Assembly (NCBI RefSeq): GCF_013116745.1
Contig: NZ_JABFOE010000016.1
Coordinates: 1 to 64,000 of the forward strand
Direction of reading: 5' to 3'
DNA: 64,000 nt
From: Arthrobacter sp. 260
GTDB taxonomy: Bacteria > Actinomycetota > Actinomycetes > Actinomycetales > Micrococcaceae
Shown here: piece by piece, positions 37,738 to 47,885 of the stretch
How positions within the stretch are numbered: position 1 is the stretch's first letter
How the letters are laid out: the number at the start of each line of letters is the position of its first letter
The notes under the pieces: generated by a model
Told to the model about the DNA's origin: nothing
What the model saw: the letters and a program-made list of their open reading frames with translations, nothing else
The model's database searches: none
Translations under genes and position numbers: made by a program

Positions 37738-39168
37738 ATGACCATCACCCTGCTCACGCTTCTGCTCGGCGTGACCATCATCCTCGCCATCATCGCCGCC
37801 AACGGCTATTTCGTGGCCCAGGAATTCGCCTACATGTCGGTCGACCGGAACAAGCTGGCTGCCAGCGCCGAAGCCGGCGACGTAGCTGCCCAACGCGCCC
37901 TGAAGGTCACCAAACGGACGTCCTTCATGCTGTCCGGCGCCCAACTGGGTATCACCGTTACCGGCCTCCTGATTGGTTACGTCGCTGAACCGCTGGTCGG
38001 CGAATCGCTGGGTATCCTCCTTGGCGGTGCCGGAGTGCCCATGGCGCTCGGCATCTCAATCGGTACCGTGCTGGCACTGGTCATCGCTGCGGTAGTGCAG
38101 ATGATCTTCGGCGAGCTGTACCCGAAGAACCTGGCCATCGCCAATCCCGAGCCCATGGCCCGCGGACTGGCCCGATCCACCACGATCTACCTCGCCACCT
38201 TCGGCTGGCTGATCACCATTTTTGACCACTCGGCCAACGCGCTGCTCAAGCTGGTGCGCGTTGAACCGGTGCACGACGTCGACACCACTGCCACGGCGGA
38301 GGACCTCGACCGGATTGTCGCGGACTCCCGCCGGAGTGGCGACCTGCCGGAAGAATTGTCGATGCTGATCGACCGCATCCTCGACTTCCCGGACCGGGAC
38401 ATCGAGCACGCGATGATCCCACGCTCGCAGGTCGGCACCGTGGGGCCCCTGGCAACAGTGGGCCAGGTACGCATCCTGATGGCCGATGCCCACACCCGTT
38501 ACCCGGTGGTATCGGAAACCGAGGAGCCCCTCGGCGTCGTGCAGCTTGCGGACATCCTGCCCGCGAGCGTGCGCGACGACGCACTGGTCACCACAGTGAT
38601 GCACCCACCGCTCGTCCTGCCCGCGTTGATGTCACTCCCCGACGCGCTGGAGCAGCTGATGAACTCCCGCAACGAACTCGCCTGCGTCATCGACGAATAC
38701 GGCGGCTTCACCGGCGTCATTACCGTCGAGGACCTCGCCGAGGAGCTGGTCGGCGAACTGACCGACGAGCACGACGACGAAGCGCCACCCACGATCGAAA
38801 CCGAGGAAGACAACACGTGGCGGATGAGCGGCGATGTTCACGTCGACGAGGTGGAGCGTGCCATCGGGCATGACCTGCCCGAGGGTGACTACGAGACCAT
38901 TTCCGGTGTGCTGATTGCCGCCCGCGGGCAGCTGCCGGTCATCGGCGAAACCGTGACGGTGGTGCTGCCCGATGATCCCCGCGATGTGGTGGAGGACGAA
39001 CCGGTACGGCGGGTGCTCGACGTCGAAGTCCTCGACGTCGCACGCCACGTACCGAGCGAGCTGCTCGTGCGTCTGATCGAGGTAACAACCGACAACGCCG
39101 ACGCCAGCGAGCGTGCCGAACGCCGCACCGACGCCCAGGATGACGCCAGCGAGGATGAGACCCGATGA
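37738..39168 (+). CDS. Hemolysin/CorC family protein (CNNM, CBS pair, CorC_HlyC)
   Basis: A 476-residue membrane protein. The CNNM transmembrane domain (residues ~5-195) includes AQLGITVTGLLIGYVAEPLV and FGELYPKNLAIANPEP; a CBS pair follows (DRDIEHAMIPRSQVGTV, then ACVIDEYGGFTGVITVEDLAEELVGE), then a CorC_HlyC domain (WRMSGDVHVDEVERAIG, PEGDYETISGVLI). Members are Mg2+/Co2+ transport proteins. The C-terminal ~40 residues are acidic. It overlaps the next, shorter paralogue by ATGA. Confidence 0.93.
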   Translation: MTITLLTLLLGVTIILAIIAANGYFVAQEFAYMSVDRNKLAASAEAGDVAAQRALKVTKRTSFMLSGAQLGITVTGLLIGYVAEPLVGESLGILLGGAGVPMALGISIGTVLALVIAAVVQMIFGELYPKNLAIANPEPMARGLARSTTIYLATFGWLITIFDHSANALLKLVRVEPVHDVDTTATAEDLDRIVADSRRSGDLPEELSMLIDRILDFPDRDIEHAMIPRSQVGTVGPLATVGQVRILMADAHTRYPVVSETEEPLGVVQLADILPASVRDDALVTTVMHPPLVLPALMSLPDALEQLMNSRNELACVIDEYGGFTGVITVEDLAEELVGELTDEHDDEAPPTIETEEDNTWRMSGDVHVDEVERAIGHDLPEGDYETISGVLIAARGQLPVIGETVTVVLPDDPRDVVEDEPVRRVLDVEVLDVARHVPSELLVRLIEVTTDNADASERAERRTDAQDDASEDETR

Positions 39169-40187
39169 CTGACCCATTGACCGTAACCCTGGTGACCGCG
39201 CTGCTCATCGTCCTCAGTGCCTTCTTCGTGGTGATCGAGTTCGCCCTGCTGGGCGCACGGCGTTACCGTCTGGAAGCCGAGGCCGCCAACAACCGGTCAG
39301 CCCGCGCGGCTTTGCGCGGCATCAACGAACTGACCATCATGCTCGCCGGAGCCCAGTTGGGTATCACGGCGTGTACCTTCGCCCTGGGAGCAATCACCAA
39401 ACCGGCTGTCGACGCCTGGCTGGGACCGGTCCTCGGATCGTGGGGGGTGCCTGCCGGCATCGCGGGTGGAACCGCGTTCGCGCTGTCCCTGCTCTTCGTC
39501 ACGTTCCTCCACCTGGTGGTGGGCGAGATGGCCCCCAAGTCCTGGGCGATTGCCCACCCGGAGCGTTCGGCCAAACTGATTGGGCTGCCCTCCCGTGGCT
39601 TCATCTGGTTGGTGCGACCCCTGCTGGTTTGGGTCAACGCCATTGCCAACCGGCTCGTGGCCGCGAGCGGTGTCACCCCGGTCAACCGCGCGGCGGTGGG
39701 CGGGCTCGACGCCGGTTCCATCCGTCACTTGGTGGAGCACTCGGCGGCGTCGGGAGCACTCGACGCTTCATTTGAGACGCAGCTGTCGGGCGTCCTGGAG
39801 CTGGAGACGCTCACCGTTCGCTCCCTGATCGCTCCGGATGGGAAACCTACAGTCGTCCCTGACACCGCGTCGGTGGCCGACGTCCAGGAAGTAGCTGCCC
39901 GCTCCAAGCACCTCCGGATCCTGGTACAGGGCCCCGCAGGTGAGGCGCCGGGTGTCATCCATGTGCGGGACACGCTCCTTGAGCCCGCACAACGAAAGGT
40001 CAGGGAACTGGCAGGGCCAGCATTCCTGCTCGACGCCGACGTGCCCGTGTATGAAGCACTCGCCCAGATCCGAAGCGCGAGCGTGCAGCTCGCTGCGGTG
40101 ATGGACAACGGTAAGTTCATCGGCGTGATCACCCTGTCGGACGTCCTGCGGCGCGTACTTCCGATGTCGATGACCCCAGCCGCATAG
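39165..40187 (+). CDS. Hemolysin family protein (CNNM plus CBS, lacking CorC_HlyC)
   Basis: A 340-residue paralogue of the upstream gene with the CNNM domain (AQLGITACTFALGAITKPAVD, GEMAPKSWAIAHPERSA) and CBS repeats (LTVRSLIAPDGKPTVV, AAVMDNGKFIGVITLSDVL). It stops before a CorC_HlyC domain. Such long-short pairs are usual in actinobacteria and may form heteromers. It is coupled by ATGA. Confidence 0.92.
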   Translation: MTDPLTVTLVTALLIVLSAFFVVIEFALLGARRYRLEAEAANNRSARAALRGINELTIMLAGAQLGITACTFALGAITKPAVDAWLGPVLGSWGVPAGIAGGTAFALSLLFVTFLHLVVGEMAPKSWAIAHPERSAKLIGLPSRGFIWLVRPLLVWVNAIANRLVAASGVTPVNRAAVGGLDAGSIRHLVEHSAASGALDASFETQLSGVLELETLTVRSLIAPDGKPTVVPDTASVADVQEVAARSKHLRILVQGPAGEAPGVIHVRDTLLEPAQRKVRELAGPAFLLDADVPVYEALAQIRSASVQLAAVMDNGKFIGVITLSDVLRRVLPMSMTPAA

Positions 40188-40215
40188 GTCGTCGCTGCGA
40201 CGGGCCGCTGAGGCC

Positions 40216-41049
40216 CTAGGACGGAATCGATTCGATTTCATCCTGGGCCTTGGCGGCCAGTCTTTTTAAGGTCTGTTCGTCAGCCGCTGAGAAGCCTCGG
40301 GGAGCGTCGTCGATCACGCAGAGGGTGCCGATGGGCCAGCCGCCAGGACCGCGCAGGGCGTAGCCCGCATAGAACCTGATGTGGGGCTTGAGCCGGACCA
40401 GCGGGTTGTTTCTGAACGCGGTGTCATCGCGGGCGTCGTGCACCACCATCGACTGCTCGCAGCGAATCGTCTGGTTGCAGAAGGAAATCCGGCGCGGGAC
40501 ATTCGCACCGATGGGACCCGTCACCGATTTGATGAACTGGCGGTGCTGGCCGATAAGTGCGATCGACGCCGAGCTGACACCGAACGCTTCCCGGGCTTCG
40601 CGGGTAATCCGGTCAAACCGTTCCTCAGGCAAAGACCCCATCAGACCGGTCAGATGCAGCGACCGCAGGCGCCGGATTTCGGCGTCGTTCAAGGGGAACA
40701 GCGAGGCGGCCGCGGTGGACAACCGCCGCAGCGCCGGGTCGGTCGGGCTCTCGAACGTACTCTCGGACGGGGTGCCCGAGGCCAGCGAAATGTTGTCGGT
40801 GGTGTAGGCGGCGCGGCGCACGGGCGAGTGCTCGCCGTCGAGAACCTCATTGATGGCGTGCGAGACCATGTCCCGTTCGAAGTCGCTGAGCTGCAGGAGG
40901 CCGCTCACATAAGCCTTGAAATCGATGACGTCGCAGGTGCCCCCGATGCTGGCGTAGACCTCCCACGCGGTATCGAGGCTCAACCCGGAGTTCACGGCGG
41001 CGAGGCGGGTGAACCACTGCTGCAGGTAAGGGTCCATAGAGAACTTCAC
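40216..41049 (-). CDS. GAF domain protein encoded with an ECF sigma factor
   Basis: A 277-residue cytosolic protein. Residues ~130-270 form a GAF domain (FGVSSASIALIGQHRQFIKS, RRISFCNQTIRCEQSMVVHD, YAGYALRGPGGWPIGTLCVID). The N-terminal ~120 residues are helical and unrecognised. GTG at 41049 is preferred because GGTGAGC lies upstream; an ATG four codons later is possible. It begins 7 bp after the stop of a sigma factor gene, the place where an anti-sigma gene is usual, so it may sense a ligand and act on that sigma factor. That link is inference. Confidence 0.78.
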   Translation of the reverse strand: MKFSMDPYLQQWFTRLAAVNSGLSLDTAWEVYASIGGTCDVIDFKAYVSGLLQLSDFERDMVSHAINEVLDGEHSPVRRAAYTTDNISLASGTPSESTFESPTDPALRRLSTAAASLFPLNDAEIRRLRSLHLTGLMGSLPEERFDRITREAREAFGVSSASIALIGQHRQFIKSVTGPIGANVPRRISFCNQTIRCEQSMVVHDARDDTAFRNNPLVRLKPHIRFYAGYALRGPGGWPIGTLCVIDDAPRGFSAADEQTLKRLAAKAQDEIESIPS

Positions 41050-41056
41050 TTTCTGC

Positions 41057-41677
41057 TCACCGTGAGTGGGAGTCGTAGCCGTCAGCTTCCAGTGCGTCCC
41101 GCAGCCGGGTAAGTCCAGCCTGGATTCTCGACTTGGCGGTGGGAAGTTTGATCTGCAATGTCTCGGCGACCTCAACATAGGTCAGTCCGCCATAGTACGC
41201 AAGGTTGATGGCTTCCGCCTGGCGCTCGGTGAGCGAGGCGAGGCACTTCCTGACACTCTCGGACATCAGGGTGTGGTGGACGGTCTCCTCGATGCTGTCT
41301 TCCTTGACCGCAGCCGCCCGCTGGCTGTAGGCCGTATCGCGCCCCGTCGCGCTCTGTTCGCTGCGCACCCGGTCGACAGCACGGCGGTGGGCGAGGGTGA
41401 AGATCCAGCTCTGGGGTGAGCCCCGGCCTGCATCGAACTGCCCTGCAGTCGTCCACAGCATGAGGTAGACCTCCTGCACCACTTCGGCGGTGATTGCTGC
41501 ATTTTTGATCACCCGGAGCACCAGGCCATAGACCCGTTTACAGGTTTGTGCGTAGACAGACGCGAAAGCCTCCTGGTCACCGTCGGCGGTACGCCTCAGT
41601 AGGTCCGAGAGGTCGAAACCCGGGGCGGAATCACTCACGCCGTGCGTAACAGGGCCGTGCATACTGCTGGGAACCAT
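41057..41677 (-). CDS. ECF RNA polymerase sigma factor
   Basis: Sigma-70 family ECF factor of 206 residues. Region 2: FASVYAQTCKRVYGLVLRV, VVQEVYLMLWTTAGQFD and GSPQSWIFTLAHRRAVDRVR. Region 4: LASLTERQAEAINLAYYGGL, TYVEVAETLQIKLPTAKSR. It resembles the SigK-type group. ATG at 41677 has GAGGTCTC upstream. No zinc-finger anti-sigma gene follows; a GAF-domain gene does. Confidence 0.92.
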   Translation of the reverse strand: MVPSSMHGPVTHGVSDSAPGFDLSDLLRRTADGDQEAFASVYAQTCKRVYGLVLRVIKNAAITAEVVQEVYLMLWTTAGQFDAGRGSPQSWIFTLAHRRAVDRVRSEQSATGRDTAYSQRAAAVKEDSIEETVHHTLMSESVRKCLASLTERQAEAINLAYYGGLTYVEVAETLQIKLPTAKSRIQAGLTRLRDALEADGYDSHSR

Positions 41678-41823
41678 GAGACCTCGCCACTGAGTAGGTG
41701 CGAAATCAACCAGTCAGCGCGAGAGCTCTGCGGCGCCCCACACCACTCGAACCATGTCACCAGTAGCTCCAGCCCGCAACAGGACACCTCCCATCGAGAT
41801 CAAATCGATATAGTCAGGCGACG

Positions 41824-42813
<990 letters not shown>

Positions 42814-42817
<4 letters not shown>

Positions 42818-43587
42818 TCACTGCGCTCAGCCTGGGGCTCGCCGTCGGGATCTTGTTGGGACTCGTGGGAGCGGGCGGATCAATCATCGCCGTTCCGGCG
42901 CTCGTTTATGGCGTCGGAATGAGTACCGGCGAAGCCATCCCCACCTCCCTGCTGGTGGTGGGGATGGCCTCGGTGACAGCGCTGCTACCCAGGCTGCGCG
43001 CGGGAATCAACTGGCCGGTCGTCGGCCTCGTCGGGGCAGCCGGCATCCCGGCCGCCTGGGGCGGAGCAGCGGTTAGCACCATGCTGAACCCGGACCTCCT
43101 CATGCTGTTCTTCGCCGTAATCATGATGGTCGCGGGAATCCGGATGCTCGGCTCGGTCACCGAAACTGCCGGGTCCTGCAGCTCTGGCCCACGCCGCTCT
43201 TTCAGGACCTGCGCGCCGAAGGCGCTTGCCGTCGGCCTGCTGATCGGCTTCCTCACCGGCCTGCTGGGCGTGGGCGGCGGTTTCCTGCTCACCCCCGCGT
43301 TGACCCTGTTCCTGGGACTCGGGCTGAAGCAGGCGGTGGGATCTTCCCTAGCGATCATCGCCATCAATTCGGCCGCGGGATTCAGCGCCCACGCCGTCGG
43401 CTTCACTATCGACTGGCCGCTCGTCCTGGCCTTCGCCCTTCCAGCCATCCTCGGCTCGTTGATCGCGAGCCGGCTCGCCGCGCTCCTGCCGGAGCGAATC
43501 CTCAGGGTCTCGTTCGCCATCCTCATCTTTACCGTTGCGGCATGGGTGGTTGCCACCTCCGCCGTCGCACTACTCCTCTCCCCATAA
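42814..43587 (+). CDS. Sulfite exporter TauE/SafE family protein
   Basis: A 257-residue permease with two halves of membrane segments, each with the family's G-x-G-G-x-x-x-x-P pattern: LVGAGGSIIAVPALVYGVG and LLGVGGGFLLTPALTLFLG. In this operon it may export sulfite or thiosulfate formed by the CstB-type enzyme. It is coupled upstream by ATGA; a 70-bp gap with short tandem repeats leads to the next gene. Confidence 0.92.
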
Positions 43588-43600
43588 CCCCCATCTTCAT

Positions 43601-43640
43601 CCCCTCATCACACCGCATCACTCCGCATCACTCCGCATCA
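43601..43640 (+). repeat. Four 10-bp tandem units upstream of cstB-like gene
   Basis: CCCCTCATCA, CACCGCATCA, CTCCGCATCA, CTCCGCATCA run head to tail; the last two are identical. They end 17 bp before the ATG of the next gene, just before its GAAGGAGA ribosome binding site. Confidence 0.7.
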
Positions 43641-43657
43641 CTTCGAAGGAGAATTCC

Positions 43658-45043
43658 ATGCTTATCGAACGCATTTACGACGAAGACCTTGCCCAGGCCA
43701 GCTACTTCATCGGCTGCCAGCGCAAAGGTGAGGCAGTGGTAGTGGATCCGCGCCGGGACATCGGTGTCTACCAGTCGCTGGCCACAGCGAACGGTATGAC
43801 CATCGTTGCCGTCACCGAAACCCATATCCACGCCGACTACCTGTCCGGAAGCCGGGAGCTGGCCGCCGCCACCGGTGCAGCCCTGTATGTGTCGGGGGAC
43901 GGTGGACCTGACTGGCAGTACGGGTTTGACGCCAACCTGCTGCACGACGGCGACACGATCACGATTGGTAATATCACCGTCCAAGCACTCCATACCCCGG
44001 GTCACACCCCCGAGCACCTGTCTTTCCTGGTCACCGACGGCGCTTTCACCGACCAGCCGGGCTACCTGCTCTCGGGCGACTTCGTCTTTGCCGGAGACCT
44101 GGGCCGGCCCGATCTGCTGGATGAGGCGGCCGGTGGCGTTGACACCCGCTTTGCCGGGGCGAAGCAACTCTTCGCCAGCCTGAGGGATGTGTTCCTGCAC
44201 CTGGACGACTATGTGCAGGTCCACCCGGGCCATGGCTCCGGGAGTGCCTGCGGCAAGGCCCTGGGTGCTGTGCCCTCCACCACGGTGGGGTACGAGCGTC
44301 TGTACGCCTGGTGGGGTCCCTACCTGGCAGCCGGGGACGAGCAGGGGTTCATTGATGAACTGCTCGATGGACAGCCGGACGCCCACGCCTACTTCGCCCG
44401 GATGAAGCGGGAGAACCGTGACGGGCCCGCCCTCCTTGGGCCGAGGCCGCCGCTGCAGCAACTGGACGCGGCCGACGTCGCCCACGGACTGGCCGCGGAT
44501 GAACTGAGCTTTGTCGACACCCGCCCCAACACGATGGTCCATCAGGGCACGGTGATCGGCGCGCTGAACATTCCCGCAGGCAGAAGCACCGCCAGCTTCG
44601 GCGCCTGGGCGGTGGATCCGGACCGGGATCACCGCCCGCTGGTACTGCTGGCGGACGGCCGGGACCAGGCCCAGGAGATCTGGGACCACCTGATCCGGGT
44701 GGGAATTGACCGTGTTGCCGGGTACGTCACCGGACTGGACGGCCTACCGACCAGCGTCCCCCGCACAGTCACGCCCGCGGAGCTGGAGTCGTTCGACCGG
44801 TCCATGCTGCTCGACGTCCGTGCCCGAAGCGAGCACGCTGCGGGGCACATCCCCGGCTCGTACCAGCTCAGCGGAGGCCGCGTGCTCTGGAATCTCGACC
44901 AGCTTCCCCAGCAAGGCACAGTGGTCACCTACTGCCAGAGCGGGGTCCGCAGCTCGGTTGCGGCGAATGCGCTCCGCCACGCGGGCTACGACGTCGTCGA
45001 ACTCGAGGGCAGCTATGCCGCCTGGCTGGCGGACCAGAACTAG
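43658..45043 (+). CDS. cstB: Persulfide dioxygenase-rhodanese fusion (CstB type)
   Basis: A 461-residue enzyme. The N-terminal MBL-fold persulfide dioxygenase has THIHADYLSG, LHTPGHTPEHLSF, SGDFVFAGDLGRPD and HPGHGSGSACG. A middle rhodanese module has LADGRDQAQ where the active Cys loop should be, so it is a pseudo-rhodanese. The C-terminal rhodanese is active, with Cys426 in VTYCQSGVRSS. This dioxygenase/pseudo-rhodanese/rhodanese layout is that of CstB, which converts persulfides to thiosulfate. The ATG at 43658 follows GAAGGAGA. Confidence 0.92.
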   Translation: MLIERIYDEDLAQASYFIGCQRKGEAVVVDPRRDIGVYQSLATANGMTIVAVTETHIHADYLSGSRELAAATGAALYVSGDGGPDWQYGFDANLLHDGDTITIGNITVQALHTPGHTPEHLSFLVTDGAFTDQPGYLLSGDFVFAGDLGRPDLLDEAAGGVDTRFAGAKQLFASLRDVFLHLDDYVQVHPGHGSGSACGKALGAVPSTTVGYERLYAWWGPYLAAGDEQGFIDELLDGQPDAHAYFARMKRENRDGPALLGPRPPLQQLDAADVAHGLAADELSFVDTRPNTMVHQGTVIGALNIPAGRSTASFGAWAVDPDRDHRPLVLLADGRDQAQEIWDHLIRVGIDRVAGYVTGLDGLPTSVPRTVTPAELESFDRSMLLDVRARSEHAAGHIPGSYQLSGGRVLWNLDQLPQQGTVVTYCQSGVRSSVAANALRHAGYDVVELEGSYAAWLADQN

Positions 45044-45083
45044 GGTACGGCCCCGGTTATTCAGCGCCGCCCAGGCAGCCCCG

Positions 45084-46610
45084 TTATTCAGCGGCGGTTG
45101 CCAGGCGAGGCCCCAGGTCACGGTACTTGGCGGTCCGGCGGACCAGCAGGTCGTCCATCGGGGTGCCAGCAAGGGCTGCGAGCTCGTACTCGATGGCAGC
45201 CCCCAGCCGCAGGCAGAACGCCTTGGCTTCCTCGGCGGCGTCGTCGCGCTCGTCGACGATGTGGTCCACTAGCCCATTGGCATGCAACGCAGCCACGTTG
45301 ACCCCCTGCGCCTCGGACAGCGCCGGAGCGAACTCGGTGCTCCGGTGCATGATGGCGCTCGCACCTTCGGGCGGCAGCGGCGAAAGCCAGGCGTGGTGGG
45401 CGGCAATGGTCCGGTCGGCGGGAAGGAGCGCCAGCGCTCCCCCGCCGGCTCCCTGACCCAGCAGTACCGAGACGGTCGGCGAGTGCAACCCGATCAGGTC
45501 ATAGAGCGAGCGCGCAATCTCCCCGGCGAGCCCGCCCTCCTCGGCATCCTTGGAGAGCGCCGCGCCAGCCGTATCAATCACCGTCAACAGGGGCAGGCCG
45601 AGTTCCTCAGCCAGCTTCATCCCGCGCCGTGCCTCCCGGAGCGAGGCAGGACCCATCGCACTCTCCGGGGTAGCCCGTGACCGGTTGTGGCCCAGGACCA
45701 CGCAGGACTGGTCGCCGAAGCGGGCCAGCGCCAGCTGGAGCCCGGGGTCCTTCTCCCCTTGCCCGGTGCCATTGAGCGGCAGCACATCCTGCGCGGCCCA
45801 GGCGAGCAGCCGGCGCAGATCCGGGCGGCGACGGTTGCGGGAGATCTCGATGGAGGTCCACGCGTCAACGGCGGCGGGGACGACGTCAAGAGTCGCTGGC
45901 GGTGCCACCGGCTCGGTGGCCTGCGGGGAAAGCACGTTCAGTGCCCGATCGACGATTTCGGAGAGCAACTCCGGCGGGACCACCGCGTCGATGAGTCCCT
46001 TGTCGTACAGGTTTTCAGCGACCTGCACGTTCTCCGGGAAGGGGGCGCCGTACAGCGCCTCGTACACCCGGGGACCGAGGAACCCGAGAAGCGCACCCGG
46101 TTCGGCGACGGTGACGTGACCCAGTGATCCCCAGGAGGCCATCACCCCGCCGGTGGTGGGGTGCCGCAGGTACACCAGGTAGGGCAATCGGGCCCGGCGG
46201 TGGGTGCGGACCGCGGCCGAGATCTTCACCATCGACAGGAACGCGAGGGTACCCTCCTGCATCCGGGTGCCGCCCGACGCCGGTCCTGCCAGCAGGGGCA
46301 GTTCCTCCCGGGTGGCGCGCTCAATGGCCGCTACGATCCGGTTCGCGGCGGCCAGCCCGATGGAACCGGCGAGGAACCGGAACTCGGACACGATCACCGC
46401 TACCCGTCGACCGCGGATCAGCCCTTCGCCGGTGAGCACCGACTCGTCAACGCCGCTTTTGTCCCGCGCGGCCTGCAGTTCCCTTTCATACTTCTCGTCA
46501 GGGTGCGGGCCGGGGACCGGTTCATCCCAGGACGTAAAGGTCCCCGGATCGAGGACGACGTCGATCAGTTCCGCAGCGGTCAGATGGCGCACCGGCTGGC
46601 CGGCCGTCAC
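45084..46610 (-). CDS. Fused carboxyltransferase (acetyl-CoA carboxylase alpha/beta-like)
   Basis: A 508-residue protein with two crotonase-like halves. The beta-like half has PLLAGPASGGTRMQEGTLAFL and HPTTGGVMASWGSLGHVTVAEP; the alpha-like half has LGLPLLTVIDTAGAALSKDAE and LLGQGAGGGALALLPADR. The CxxC zinc ribbon of AccD is absent, and no biotin carboxylase or biotin carrier gene is nearby. Beside a CoA transferase and a MatC-like carrier it could decarboxylate or transcarboxylate a malonyl-type CoA. That role is inference. Confidence 0.85.
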   Translation of the reverse strand: MTAGQPVRHLTAAELIDVVLDPGTFTSWDEPVPGPHPDEKYERELQAARDKSGVDESVLTGEGLIRGRRVAVIVSEFRFLAGSIGLAAANRIVAAIERATREELPLLAGPASGGTRMQEGTLAFLSMVKISAAVRTHRRARLPYLVYLRHPTTGGVMASWGSLGHVTVAEPGALLGFLGPRVYEALYGAPFPENVQVAENLYDKGLIDAVVPPELLSEIVDRALNVLSPQATEPVAPPATLDVVPAAVDAWTSIEISRNRRRPDLRRLLAWAAQDVLPLNGTGQGEKDPGLQLALARFGDQSCVVLGHNRSRATPESAMGPASLREARRGMKLAEELGLPLLTVIDTAGAALSKDAEEGGLAGEIARSLYDLIGLHSPTVSVLLGQGAGGGALALLPADRTIAAHHAWLSPLPPEGASAIMHRSTEFAPALSEAQGVNVAALHANGLVDHIVDERDDAAEEAKAFCLRLGAAIEYELAALAGTPMDDLLVRRTAKYRDLGPRLATAAE

Positions 46611-46611
46611 C

Positions 46612-47826
46612 CTAGGAGTCCTTCGCGAGAGCGTCGTCGAGCCAGCGCCGGATGTCGGCGCCGTCCTGGTCCAGCAGGGGTGGGGCGGTGTGGTTGGAGT
46701 TGGTGGTCTCCTGCTCGGCGCCGTCGAAGAACCGCAGCGGTGGGCCGGGGAGGCTGACCTTGCCCAACAACTGGTGCTCGACGTCGATCAGCAGTCCCTG
46801 CGACTTGACCTGTTCCCACTCGTAGACCTCATCGAGTGAGCGGACCTTGCCCGCCGGGATTCCCGCTTCGTTGAGCTTCGCCAGCAACGGAACGGATTCG
46901 TAGGCGGCAAAGGCCTTCTCGATTTCGCTGATCAATTGGTCACGGTTCCGCACCCGGTCGCCGTTGGTGGCGAACTCGGCGCGGCCGGCGTCGAGCCCGA
47001 AGGTTGTGGCGAACTTCTGCCACAGTTTCTCACTACCAACGCTGATCTGGACCTTCCCGGCGTCGCAGCTGAAAAGGCCGTAGGGAGCGATGGAGGGGTG
47101 GTGGTTGCCCTGCGCCTGCGGCACCTCGCCAGCGACAGTGGTCCGGGTTCCCTGGAAGGCGTGGACGCCGACCAGCGCAGCAAGCAGCGATGTGCGCACC
47201 ACCTGGCCCTTGCCGGTCCTCTCCCGTTCGAGGAGTGCCGCGAGGGCGCCGTACGCGCCGTACATCCCGGAGAGCAGGTCGGCGATGGGGACGCCGACGC
47301 GCTGCGGGTCGTCAGGGCTGGGCCCGGTCAGCGACATCAGTCCCGCTTCACCCTGCAGGATCTGGTCGTAGCCGCTTCGGCTGGACTCGGGTCCGTCATG
47401 GCCGAAGCCGGTGATCGAGAGGATGACGAGGCGTGGGTTGAGCTCATGCATCGCCTCGGTGGAGAACCCCAGCCGGTCCAGGACTCCGGGACGGAAGTTC
47501 TCGACGACGACGTCGGCCCGTTCCAGCAGGGCTGTGAGGATCTTTTTGCCGTCGTCGCTTTTCAGGTCCAGGGCGATCGATTCCTTGTTCCGGTTGCAGG
47601 ACAGGAAGTAGGTCGCCTGGGGGTTGTCTTCGGGGCCCACAAAGGGTGGGCCCCAGCCGCGGGTGTCGTCGCCGGAACCGGGGTTCTCCACCTTGATCAC
47701 GCGGGCACCCAGGTCGGCCAGCATCATTCCGGCGTGCGGGCCGGCCAGGGCGCGGCTGAGGTCCACCACGAGGGTGCCTGCGAGTGGGCCGGAGCGCTCT
47801 GCGGGGGCGGGGGTAGCTGTGGTCAT
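46612..47826 (-). CDS. CaiB/BaiF family CoA transferase
   Basis: Class III CoA transferase of 404 residues: VVDLSRALAGPHAGMMLADLG, VIKVENPGSGDDTRGWGPPF, VVENFRPGVLDRLG, and VPIADLLSGMYGAYGALAAL holding the catalytic Asp. The end is 1 bp from the start of the carboxyltransferase gene, so the two are coupled. By context it likely activates a dicarboxylate imported by the MatC-like carrier. Confidence 0.93.
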   Translation of the reverse strand: MTTATPAPAERSGPLAGTLVVDLSRALAGPHAGMMLADLGARVIKVENPGSGDDTRGWGPPFVGPEDNPQATYFLSCNRNKESIALDLKSDDGKKILTALLERADVVVENFRPGVLDRLGFSTEAMHELNPRLVILSITGFGHDGPESSRSGYDQILQGEAGLMSLTGPSPDDPQRVGVPIADLLSGMYGAYGALAALLERERTGKGQVVRTSLLAALVGVHAFQGTRTTVAGEVPQAQGNHHPSIAPYGLFSCDAGKVQISVGSEKLWQKFATTFGLDAGRAEFATNGDRVRNRDQLISEIEKAFAAYESVPLLAKLNEAGIPAGKVRSLDEVYEWEQVKSQGLLIDVEHQLLGKVSLPGPPLRFFDGAEQETTNSNHTAPPLLDQDGADIRRWLDDALAKDS

Positions 47827-47885
47827 GGTGATTTTTCCTCTCAGTGGGGTGTCCGGTTCCGGCGTTCAGGGTCTCGGGGCAGGGC

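Noticed and set aside
43601-43640. CRISPR-like repeats
   Set aside because: Units are 10 bp without spacers and no cas gene is present.
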